Shown here: piece after piece, positions 41,000-48,129 of the stretch
How positions within the stretch are numbered: position 1 is the stretch's first letter
How the letters are laid out: every line of letters starts with the position of its first letter
Source: a virus
DNA: 48,916 nucleotides
Strand: one strand, 5' to 3'
IMG/VR virus record: IMGVR_UViG_3300028392_001777
Coordinates: 1-48,916 of that record
Position numbers and translations under genes: made by a program
The notes under the pieces: model-generated
What the model was told of the DNA's origin: nothing
The model's database searches: none
The model's input: the letters and a program-made list of their open reading frames with translations, nothing else

Positions 41000-41869
41000 T
41001 TATGCTCCTGTTGAATTTGTAAATAATGATAACGCAGATGCTGAAACTAAATTTCCGTCGTTATTATAAACGTGTCCAGTACTTATGGATGGGGTGGACA
41101 CCGTTGGTTTAGCCGGAACAATTACTCCCAAAGATACTAACGAATCATAACTATCCATCATTAACTGATATTGTATTTGATTTTGTATTACTTGATTATT
41201 TAATATATCATTAACACTAGTAACTCCATTAAGTCCAGTCCAAGGGCTTGGAGATTTCATAACTGAAACAAAATTAGCTGGATTAGCAAATGTGCTAGTA
41301 TTAATTGGACAATATTGTTTTGAGAAACCTGGTTTAATGTATCCAGCTCTTTCAAGTTGTTGTGAATTGAACCCGTAGTATCCAATACCTTTTTCTTGTG
41401 TAATAACATTCCATGCTTGACCGACTACTGCAGCAATTTGTGCCATAATAGCTTGTATTTGTACAGGCGATAACGGGCCAATCCCCGGAACACCTTGACT
41501 AAAAGTACTAGATCCTGCATCTGTTGAGGTAGCATTACCAGTCACTTGAACATAATTAGCCTGATTTATAATATTAGCTGTAACTACATTATTTAAATTA
41601 GGTAAAGTAGCTACAACTGGCAATCCCGAAATTATTTCTAGTATAGCCCGATCGTTTACTCCAGCTGTGCCTCGCTCTAATCGAGTAATGCCAAAATTAT
41701 TAATTGCTTCTTGTGGGCTTGTTAAAGTGTCGCCTGGATTATACCCAACAAATGTACCAGCAGCAACTTGTTCATAAAAAATTTTGTCTGCTTGAGCTTG
41801 AGTTGTGCCAGATGGAGCATTTAACTCAAATGTTGAACCAGAAGGAAGAGTGTATTTAAAAATTGCCAT
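41000..41869 (-). CDS. unknown baseplate-region protein
   Basis: A 289-residue protein beginning FKYTLPSGSTFELNAPSGTTQAQADKIFY, a short beta-helix module that resembles small phage tail proteins. The middle has a Gln-rich helix (LSPVQIQAIMAQIAAVVGQAW) and the motif FNSQQLERAGYIKPG, which is similar to segments seen in peptidoglycan-binding or hub-linked phage proteins. The C-terminus is Ser/Thr-rich. No catalytic residues can be assigned. It lies 1 bp after the spike gene stop and 2 bp before the Ala-rich gene, within the tail module. A hub or spike accessory role is plausible. Confidence 0.62.
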   Translation of the reverse strand: MAIFKYTLPSGSTFELNAPSGTTQAQADKIFYEQVAAGTFVGYNPGDTLTSPQEAINNFGITRLERGTAGVNDRAILEIISGLPVVATLPNLNNVVTANIINQANYVQVTGNATSTDAGSSTFSQGVPGIGPLSPVQIQAIMAQIAAVVGQAWNVITQEKGIGYYGFNSQQLERAGYIKPGFSKQYCPINTSTFANPANFVSVMKSPSPWTGLNGVTSVNDILNNQVIQNQIQYQLMMDSYDSLVSLGVIVPAKPTVSTPSISTGHVYNNDGNLVSASALSLFTNSTGA

Positions 41870-41870
41870 G

Positions 41871-43388
41871 TTAATTTGTTTTAGTTATGCTTACGCCGGC
41901 TGGTACTGTTGGAGCTCCAGGCGGAGTTGAATTTATGCCGTTGCCTAGGTTAACATTAACTTGAACACCTTGGTTATGATATGGCCATGGCTCATGTGAT
42001 GGGGTACGAGTACAAATACTCAATGTACCTTCAGCATCTACTTTCCAACCGGTGCTGGTGTCAAACTGTGCGTTAGGTAGTGTATATTCTGTCAATCCAG
42101 AAGGAGCTGCTATAAACGGAGCAAACCCTGGATTAATTTCTAAATTTTTTCCTTGTAATATTAAAGCCCCTCTTCGGCCATTCCAGAAACCGCCAATGCT
42201 GTCTATGCCTAACTCTCCGTTAGCTTTAATTTTAATTTTAGTTTCACTGTATATTTGTAAAGATTCTGCGGTGGCGCAGGTAAATGTACCTTCACTGGCT
42301 ATAGTTGTGGCTGTGCCGCTTTTCATATTAATATTTCCGCCAGCATTTATATTAATATCTTTGTCGGCGTGTAGATTTATAATACCATCTGAGCGTAAAT
42401 TAATTGAGTTAGTAGAATAAACATCAAGTGTTCCTTCTTGTCCAAACTCCAGCCATACTTGGCCGCTACCATGCGCAATATAAAAACAATTACCATCATC
42501 ACTCATAGTTAACTGATGCCCTTTGGCTGTACGAATACGTACCAAAGAGTTTGTTCCTGAGATATCACCGTCATCCATAACAAAGGAATGGCCGCCTTTA
42601 CGTCCAACCACATTAGTGGCTGTTACAGGAACAGATCCTGAATTTAATTTTTGTACAATTTCAGAATCTTGTAATCCACCTTGATATATTGGGCGGCCAG
42701 GTGTACTAAATCCAAATACAGTACTTGGACTTTCACGTTGTATAGAAGAACTAATTGATCCTCTAATAGGATCATTGACCAAACCTTGATTAAGCAATAC
42801 ACTAGCAACATAGCTGTGAACTGGTTTAGGCTGATTAAAAAATTGTGGGTTTTCTGTAATAGCAGTATTTTGTTCTGCGTTATTAATTTCAGTGGCAGGC
42901 AATTGTGGACTTTTAGCAAAATAAGCATTTTGATTTGCGTTTTGCTTGGCAGCATTTGCTGTTGCTCCGACAGCAGGTATCATAGAATTAATGCCTTGCT
43001 CTTGGAGTACACCTGTGTAAAAACCTTGATTAGGATCGCCTGCTATAAAAAAGCATATGACTTTCACACCAATGTCGGGCGGGCTAAATGCCATACCATA
43101 ACTTTGTTGATTGTTAGTTGATCCATAGGTACCAGTACCTGTTGATGTACTTGTCTTAGGGCTTGCTCCAGCAAACGGAGAAACATGATTAACTGTTCGC
43201 CAGCCTGCTTCATTTTTCTTATTAGGTCCGCCAAATTGTTCAATATACACTTGGACTCTGCCATTACGAGTAGGGTCTATATTGTTCATAATTTCGCCAA
43301 CAAAAGGGCCAAAGTCTGTAGGATTTCCACCACGATCAAATTTATAGTTTGAAGACCTACCTGTAATGCGATGAACATCTAATGACAT
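41871..43388 (-). CDS. 5: baseplate central spike protein, gp5-like without lysozyme
   Basis: A 505-residue spike. Residues about 25-130 form the OB-fold (FVGEIMNNIDPTRNGRVQVYI, WRTVNHVSPFAG, PDIGVKVICFFIAGDPNQGFYTGVL) as in gp5/VgrG. A linker of about 120 residues, rich in Asn, Gln and Ala, takes the place of the T4 lysozyme domain; no lysozyme motif is visible. From about residue 265, GHSFVMDDGD, HQLTMSDDGN, and then strand after strand (INLRSDGIINLHADKDININ, NINMKSG, LQIYSETKIKIKANGE) form the beta-helical needle. A short C-terminal extension follows. The gene sits directly after the hub-like genes. Confidence 0.88.
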   Translation of the reverse strand: MSLDVHRITGRSSNYKFDRGGNPTDFGPFVGEIMNNIDPTRNGRVQVYIEQFGGPNKKNEAGWRTVNHVSPFAGASPKTSTSTGTGTYGSTNNQQSYGMAFSPPDIGVKVICFFIAGDPNQGFYTGVLQEQGINSMIPAVGATANAAKQNANQNAYFAKSPQLPATEINNAEQNTAITENPQFFNQPKPVHSYVASVLLNQGLVNDPIRGSISSSIQRESPSTVFGFSTPGRPIYQGGLQDSEIVQKLNSGSVPVTATNVVGRKGGHSFVMDDGDISGTNSLVRIRTAKGHQLTMSDDGNCFYIAHGSGQVWLEFGQEGTLDVYSTNSINLRSDGIINLHADKDININAGGNINMKSGTATTIASEGTFTCATAESLQIYSETKIKIKANGELGIDSIGGFWNGRRGALILQGKNLEINPGFAPFIAAPSGLTEYTLPNAQFDTSTGWKVDAEGTLSICTRTPSHEPWPYHNQGVQVNVNLGNGINSTPPGAPTVPAGVSITKTN

Positions 43389-43391
43389 ATA

Positions 43392-44918
43392 TTAATTTCC
43401 AATATTTTTTAAAGGATTAGAAAAGAAATTTCTAACAGCGGCAATTTGAGTTCCTGCTTTTTGTTGATTACTTAATCTAACATCCGCAACTGGAGTTGTT
43501 TCTTTTGAAACCTCTGTTTTAATATTTTTTGTAGTTTCTGGTGTTCTACCCAATGATGCAATCTCTTTGTAGTTTAAATTTTTCAATAAAGTGCCTTCTA
43601 ATGTCTGTTCAAATTTACCTTTACTAAAAGTACTTTTAAGTGTAGCAAGTGTGTATGCCGCACTGGATTGTGACACGGTATTTGCTGCCGTTCCAGCATT
43701 AACATCCATTATTCCAGTACCACTAAGCGGACCGCTACTACCTTCATTATAATCTGTTGGAGCATTCCAATTAACCGCAAATACTGCTTGCTGGGCGTCT
43801 GTGTTTACTGTTCCATCAGGATAAAATCCCTCAAAATTAAAATTTGCTGCGTTAAGGCCAACCACTTCACCCTGCTGAATCCAAGCAGGATCACCTACAA
43901 TAGTAATTTTAATTCTTGCTTGATCACTATCACTATACAAAAAATCAGCTAATGTACTGGCTGGATTCAATGCGGCACCTTTAGCTCCTTTGTCATTTTG
44001 GGCAGATGCAGTTGAAGGCACATTTTTATTTGGGCCAAGCCCTAGTTGCACTGCTTCTGCTAGTTTAGGACTTTGTAGTACTTGTCTTTTAGTATAGTTT
44101 CCACTTATAGCATTTTGATATTCTGTTGGGTAACTTTGTTCAAAATTAAGTACTTGCGTATTTAATCCTGTAAACCAATAATCATATCGTTTATGAACCC
44201 CTTGAAATTGTGCTTGTGGGAAATATTGACTTTCTGATTGATTAATTTTATAAGGTGTAATAGTATAAGTTATATGATAAGCAAAATCATTACGTTTGGT
44301 ATCAATTTTATCTCCTATGATAGTTGTTTTAGTATTAATTTTAAACCATGTTGTTGTATTATTTGCTGCTGTTGAATTACTAGCAGTATCTTTTGATGTA
44401 AGCTGATCTTGTATCGCTATTTGTTGTTTTGTAATATATGAACTATTACGCATTGTTGTTTCAATAAATTGCATAATTTGTGTGCCTTGCGATACTGATA
44501 TATTTCTAGCTTTATTATTTGTTTTATTTGTGACAGGTAATATAGATTTAGAAGTATTGTTGGCTTGCATAGGTGTAGCTATCTGATCAGTGGCTCCAGG
44601 TATTGTTACTAATTCATCTTTCAAAGACTTAGGAGCAAATTGTACTTCATAAAAATTTGCTATTTCTACCGTGCCTTTTTTAACCAAATCTTTTTCATAT
44701 TGATTCATAGCAGCACACAATCCAGTATAAATGTATTCTTGTGACCCAGTAGGAGCCGCTGATGCTTTAGGTGGCGGCAATCCAGCAGCTGCAGCCTTGG
44801 CTGTAGTAGTACTTGGAGCATCTCCAGCATAGTTTCTGATGGCTCCGCGGCCAACTGTGCCTACCGCAGATGCTTGCGCTAGTCCTGCCGCTATTCGTTC
44901 GTTCGATATACCTGGCAT
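43392..44918 (-). CDS. baseplate hub-like protein, C-terminal part
   Basis: A 508-residue protein. An Ala/Thr-rich start is followed by EIANFYEVQFAPKSL, a long central beta region with RYDYWFTGLNTQVLNFEQSY, and then ARIKITIVGDPAWIQQGEVVGL and FSKGKFEQTLEGTLLKN. The last patterns match the C-terminal half of hub-type tail proteins that I know from large aquatic myoviruses, where they sit behind the domains seen here in the two genes upstream (44932 and 45987). It is therefore likely one part of a split hub. The stop lies 3 bp before the spike gene, as expected for a hub-spike pair. Confidence 0.68.
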   Translation of the reverse strand: MPGISNERIAAGLAQASAVGTVGRGAIRNYAGDAPSTTTAKAAAAGLPPPKASAAPTGSQEYIYTGLCAAMNQYEKDLVKKGTVEIANFYEVQFAPKSLKDELVTIPGATDQIATPMQANNTSKSILPVTNKTNNKARNISVSQGTQIMQFIETTMRNSSYITKQQIAIQDQLTSKDTASNSTAANNTTTWFKINTKTTIIGDKIDTKRNDFAYHITYTITPYKINQSESQYFPQAQFQGVHKRYDYWFTGLNTQVLNFEQSYPTEYQNAISGNYTKRQVLQSPKLAEAVQLGLGPNKNVPSTASAQNDKGAKGAALNPASTLADFLYSDSDQARIKITIVGDPAWIQQGEVVGLNAANFNFEGFYPDGTVNTDAQQAVFAVNWNAPTDYNEGSSGPLSGTGIMDVNAGTAANTVSQSSAAYTLATLKSTFSKGKFEQTLEGTLLKNLNYKEIASLGRTPETTKNIKTEVSKETTPVADVRLSNQQKAGTQIAAVRNFFSNPLKNIGN

Positions 44919-44931
44919 ATATTATTTTTCC

Positions 44932-45984
44932 TTAATAACTAGCATCATTATAAGCCGGATCAATTTCCGTTCCATCTGGTCTGTAAGTGGCCGGAGATGC
45001 TGTTTTTAATGGCGACGATGCTTGCGATGGGGCTGAGGTAGTAGTGTTACGTTTAGAGTCGTCACCGCTGGGAGATGAGGCAATAACTGTTCCATTTAAT
45101 ATTTGTTCTACAGTTTCTCCAACTAATTGCCAATTATGTGGCACCGAGCCTAGCGCAGTAGATTGCGCATACTTATAATTTGTGAGACCATTTGCTGTTA
45201 TATGATATTCTACTACTTTGCCGCTTACCTTAAACTCAATGTTAGCAATATTAAATGGTAGATATTTTACAACAACTGCATTTGAATTGTTAGGTACTGC
45301 CCCGGGTGTCCCGGATACAGGTGACACATTGGTTACTAAATTTCCTTTTTCATCCCAACCATAAAATTTTATGACCATAACAAAAACTGCGTGTTGGGGG
45401 AAGACGGCAGTTGATTTATATAAATCCTGAACTGCTCTAGTAAGATTATATAACAATGTTATACCGTTTGGTTCTGTTACTTTAAAAGAAAGACTTTGAA
45501 AAGAGCTTGGGCCAGTACTTGTGCCAAAGTTTCCAATGATTTCAAGATCATCCATATAATAATCGTTAGGAAAATACTTGTTACGACCAGGTTGGGCTTG
45601 TGGTTGAGCTGGTTGAACAGCAGGGCCTTTGTCGGCTGGAGCAGATCCGGCGGCTGGGCCTTTTGGCGCAACAATGCCAATATCAGTAGCATTGGTCGCA
45701 GATGTTTTTCCGTCGGTGCCAGTGGCTAAGGTTGATCCGTCATCGAATGTTTGTATTGTAGATCCGTCATCAAATGTTTGTATTGGTCCAGTGGGTGGGT
45801 TATATGGAACTGCGCCAGATGTGCTTGGTGTTGTTTGCGATTGCTGTAGTGTTACAATAGGTGCGTTTGTACCTACATCATTAAATTCAGCGGGCGCGGC
45901 TTGGACTGTAACTTTACCAACAGGGGTCGCTGGATTAGAAGTAGTAGCTATTGTGCCGGTAGAGACTCTTGGTTCTGTAGCCAT
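44932..45984 (-). CDS. baseplate hub-like protein, middle part
   Basis: A 350-residue protein. Residues 1-135 are a low-complexity linker (EPRVSTGTIATTSNPATP, VTLQQSQTTPSTSGAVPY, a perfect 9-residue repeat IQTFDDGST). From about residue 138 a folded domain follows: YFPNDYYMDDLEIIGNFG, LSFKVTEPNGITLLYNLTRA, FVMVIKFYGWDEKGN, LPFNIANIEFKVSGKVVEYHI. This matches the first half of hub-type tail proteins of large myoviruses. The linker also occurs at the start of the upstream protein (45987). The gene has its own AGGGGA ribosome binding site and lies 13 bp before the C-terminal part. Confidence 0.68.
   Translation of the reverse strand: MATEPRVSTGTIATTSNPATPVGKVTVQAAPAEFNDVGTNAPIVTLQQSQTTPSTSGAVPYNPPTGPIQTFDDGSTIQTFDDGSTLATGTDGKTSATNATDIGIVAPKGPAAGSAPADKGPAVQPAQPQAQPGRNKYFPNDYYMDDLEIIGNFGTSTGPSSFQSLSFKVTEPNGITLLYNLTRAVQDLYKSTAVFPQHAVFVMVIKFYGWDEKGNLVTNVSPVSGTPGAVPNNSNAVVVKYLPFNIANIEFKVSGKVVEYHITANGLTNYKYAQSTALGSVPHNWQLVGETVEQILNGTVIASSPSGDDSKRNTTTSAPSQASSPLKTASPATYRPDGTEIDPAYNDASY
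45758..45784 (-). repeat. 27-bp tandem repeat, second of two copies (45731-45757 and 45758-45784)
   Basis: Two adjacent 27-bp units with few mismatches encode the peptide IQTFDDGST twice in the linker of the hub-like middle protein. It is an in-frame duplication and so changes only linker length. Confidence 0.75.
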
Positions 45985-45986
45985 AT

Positions 45987-46778
45987 TTAGATTCCCCTTG
46001 CTAAATTATTATTAACTGCTTGACCAAAACTATTAGTTGTTGTCCCGGCTCCGGTATCTTGAAATAAAGTTCCGTTGCCAGGCGCGGTCGCTGGAGCCGG
46101 CGCGGCAGGTGTTACTGGTGGAGGCGCTCCTCCACTTTGCATTAACAAAGACCATTCGTTAGTATTAATTTTTGAAGTGTTTGCCATTATATTAGCTTGT
46201 TGAGGTGTTAGTAAATACAAACTAAGGCTGTATGTATAACTGGCAAACTGATCTAACACATTTGGAGAAGGTGTTATTGGATTTCCTGGATTGGTAGCAG
46301 CATTGACAGTTCTATCTGTTCCAGATCTAGTATCGGCTATTGAGGCATCGGCCGGTGGAGCTTGTGCTACTACCGCAGACGATGGCGCAATAAAAGCAGT
46401 TTCTCCTGTGTCAGCCGAAGACAGACCAAAATTTGGATTAACAGCGGTAGATGGGCCATATGGAATTGCTCCAGTAGATGTTTGTGAAGTTGATTGCGAT
46501 TGCTGTAATGTCACTGTTGGAGCATCAGTGCCTGTATCTGAAACTGCTGAATTTTTATTAACTTGATCTTGATTAAAAACTGGTATTGTTGCAGTAGCAG
46601 GACTAGAAGAAGTAGCTATATCGCCAGTAGAAACTTTTGGTTCACTGTTAACCTGATTATATGCAGCTCGTTGTTCAATATTTGGAGGTAAGGTGGTTGG
46701 GGCAGATGTTGATCCGTCTGGTAATTGATAGATATTATATCCATTTTTATCTTTGCCTAAATATCTTGGGTCAGCCAT
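45987..46778 (-). CDS. baseplate hub-like protein, N-terminal part
   Basis: A 263-residue protein. After a short start domain (ADPRYLGKDKNGYNIYQLPDG) come two low-complexity linkers shared with neighbours: EPKVSTGDIATSSSPAT and VTLQQSQSTSQTSTGAIPY (also in 44932-45984) and SSADTGETAFIAP (also in 47079-48014). Near residue 180 the segment VLDQFASYTYSLSLYLLTP and LLMQSGGAPPP begin a pattern that in large myoviruses forms the very N-terminus of hub proteins. The ATG at 46778 is chosen because the longer TTG-started frame to 46850 would lie inside the upstream gene and lacks a ribosome binding site. Confidence 0.65.
   Translation of the reverse strand: MADPRYLGKDKNGYNIYQLPDGSTSAPTTLPPNIEQRAAYNQVNSEPKVSTGDIATSSSPATATIPVFNQDQVNKNSAVSDTGTDAPTVTLQQSQSTSQTSTGAIPYGPSTAVNPNFGLSSADTGETAFIAPSSAVVAQAPPADASIADTRSGTDRTVNAATNPGNPITPSPNVLDQFASYTYSLSLYLLTPQQANIMANTSKINTNEWSLLMQSGGAPPPVTPAAPAPATAPGNGTLFQDTGAGTTTNSFGQAVNNNLARGI
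46384..46409 (-). repeat. 26-bp exact repeat, copy 1 (copy 2 at 47944-47969)
   Basis: These 26 bases recur without a change at 47944-47969, and the match continues for about 10 more bases with two differences. Both copies encode the linker SADTGETAFIAP in two different tail proteins. Confidence 0.8.
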
Positions 46779-46779
46779 A

Positions 46780-47079
46780 TTATATTCCCAATGCTTGCTG
46801 TAATGTAGTAATCTTGGGCAAATAAATTTGTGTTCCTGATTTAAAATCAAGTGGTGGTTTTTGTAGTGTATTTGGATTGCGTTGATAAAATACCCACCAT
46901 AGCTCAGAATTGTTATACAAATCTAATGCCAACAAATCTGGTCTATATTGATATGTTAAATTTATTGCGAAATATTGGTCGTCAACTAACTTTGGAATTG
47001 GCCTGTTGACCATTGAGTCCAAAAAGAACTGACTGTATCCTGTATTATAATAAGGACTTGCTTGTGTGTAGGTTGCCAT
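46780..47079 (-). CDS. 53: gp53-like baseplate wedge protein
   Basis: A 99-residue protein with a characteristic core: RPIPKLVDDQYFAINLTYQYRPDLLALDLYNNSELWWVFYQRNP, then FKSGTQIYLPKITTL. The run of RPDLL, LWWV and a closing IYLP resembles gp53-like baseplate proteins of T4-like phages, which have a LysM-like fold. T4 gp53 is longer, so this would be the core domain only. The ATG at 47079 overlaps the upstream stop (TAATG) and follows AGAGGAGGG, so it is preferred to the TTG at 47085. A generic LysM-type tail protein is the alternative reading. Confidence 0.7.
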   Translation of the reverse strand: MATYTQASPYYNTGYSQFFLDSMVNRPIPKLVDDQYFAINLTYQYRPDLLALDLYNNSELWWVFYQRNPNTLQKPPLDFKSGTQIYLPKITTLQQALGI

Positions 47080-48014
47080 TACCAAAACCCTCCTCTTAGT
47101 AAATTGCCGTTGGCAAAACCTTTAAGACTAAACTGTTTACTCACTTGTTGGCGACTTTGTACTGGTAATAATCTAATAGTAATATCCATTTTAGTTGGAA
47201 CGTATGTTGGTGACCCGCTGGCATTGTTTGGCGTATTTGGACTACCAAACGGCACAACAGGCAACGCACCCGGAGTCGTAAATGCCGCTGCTAATCTAGC
47301 ATATCCGGTTATTTGTCCACCGGCAACGCCGCTGTTTAATACATTACTTACTGTTGCTGCGTTCAAGCCAACATTATTTACAACCGAGGCTCTGATATAG
47401 TCTACATCTTCTGGTAAGTTATATGTAAATTCTGTAATTACACAAGGATGATTGTTAAACTGATATTGACCAAGACCAGACATAAAAACTAATGGCGGAG
47501 GTGCTCCACGTTGAGCATCTTGTCCGTAAAACATTTTTGTAGCGGATCTAAAAAAGTGAATAACGGCTAGCAAGTAATTTGCTTGGGCAGTATTTTGTGC
47601 AGTAAAATGTCCCGTAATATTGATATCACTAATGCTACTGTTTTGATAAAAATATCCTCTATAATTTGAATGTGTTAAATCATATGATGAGTAATTTGCC
47701 TTATATCCCATATCAATTTTTGGGGTATATGGAAATATAACTCCATTAGTTGGTTTCAATGGTTGTAGAATTCCTGGTGTAGGATCGTTATACAAATATC
47801 CTGCATCTTTGGCTAAACTTATTCTTAAACGCCAGTCAGTGTTACTTGCTACTTGCCCTGTTTGATCTGCTATACCTGGTTGTTTTCTAGTGCTTTCTAT
47901 TAGTCCAGCAGTACCCGGTGAGGTCGTTGCCGCTGAAGTATTCGGCGCAATAAAAGCAGTTTCTCCTGTATCAGCAGAAGATATTCCGGCGTATGGGTCT
48001 GGTGCTATTGCCAT
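47079..48014 (-). CDS. tail tube cap / baseplate protein (gp48/gp54-like)
   Basis: A 311-residue protein and the first gene of the tail module. A linker with SSADTGETAFIAP opens it. From about residue 60, DWRLRISLAKDAGYLYND, GVIFPYTPKIDMGYKANYSSYDLTHSNYRGYFYQNSSISDINITG and LLAVIHFFRSATKMFYGQDA match the core of the tube-cap or tube-associated baseplate proteins in T4-like aquatic phages. These proteins end the tail tube on the baseplate. Whether it corresponds to gp48 or gp54 cannot be told. AGGATAACC precedes the start and a late promoter box lies 21 bases upstream. Confidence 0.75.
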   Translation of the reverse strand: MAIAPDPYAGISSADTGETAFIAPNTSAATTSPGTAGLIESTRKQPGIADQTGQVASNTDWRLRISLAKDAGYLYNDPTPGILQPLKPTNGVIFPYTPKIDMGYKANYSSYDLTHSNYRGYFYQNSSISDINITGHFTAQNTAQANYLLAVIHFFRSATKMFYGQDAQRGAPPPLVFMSGLGQYQFNNHPCVITEFTYNLPEDVDYIRASVVNNVGLNAATVSNVLNSGVAGGQITGYARLAAAFTTPGALPVVPFGSPNTPNNASGSPTYVPTKMDITIRLLPVQSRQQVSKQFSLKGFANGNLLRGGFW

Positions 48015-48035
48015 TGTTTTGGTTATCCTATTACA

Positions 48036-48043
48036 TATTTATG
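48036..48043 (-). promoter_or_regulatory. late-type promoter box CATAAATA for the tail module
   Basis: CATAAATA on the - strand, 21 bases before the ATG at 48014, in the 115-bp divergent gap with the sigma factor gene. The same one-base variant of the T4 late box occurs at 6335 and 39696. Confidence 0.55.
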
Positions 48044-48070
48044 ATTCAAATAATATGGGTAGATTATAGA

Positions 48071-48104
48071 AAAAGGTTGACAAAAGGTTGACTTGTGTTA
48101 TAAT
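48071..48104 (+). promoter_or_regulatory. strong sigma70-type promoter of the gp55-like gene, with an 11-bp tandem repeat
   Basis: TTGACA at 48077-48082 and TATAAT at 48099-48104 are separated by 16 bp, both boxes match the consensus fully and a TG at 48096-48097 extends the -10. The 11-base unit AAAAGGTTGAC occurs twice in tandem (48071-48081, 48082-48092) across the -35 region, which could be a regulator site. Transcription should start near 48111. Confidence 0.72.
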
Positions 48105-48129
48105 AAATAATCACTCAGGAGATTAATTA

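Noticed and set aside
42052-43121. Open frames of 111-122 aa on the + strand inside the spike gene
   Set aside because: The spike protein on the - strand is recognisable through this whole region, so these are shadows.
46779-46850. Longer TTG-started form of the N-terminal hub-like protein
   Set aside because: The added residues lie inside the gp53-like gene in another frame and do not look like a folded or signal sequence; the ATG at 46778 directly follows the upstream stop.
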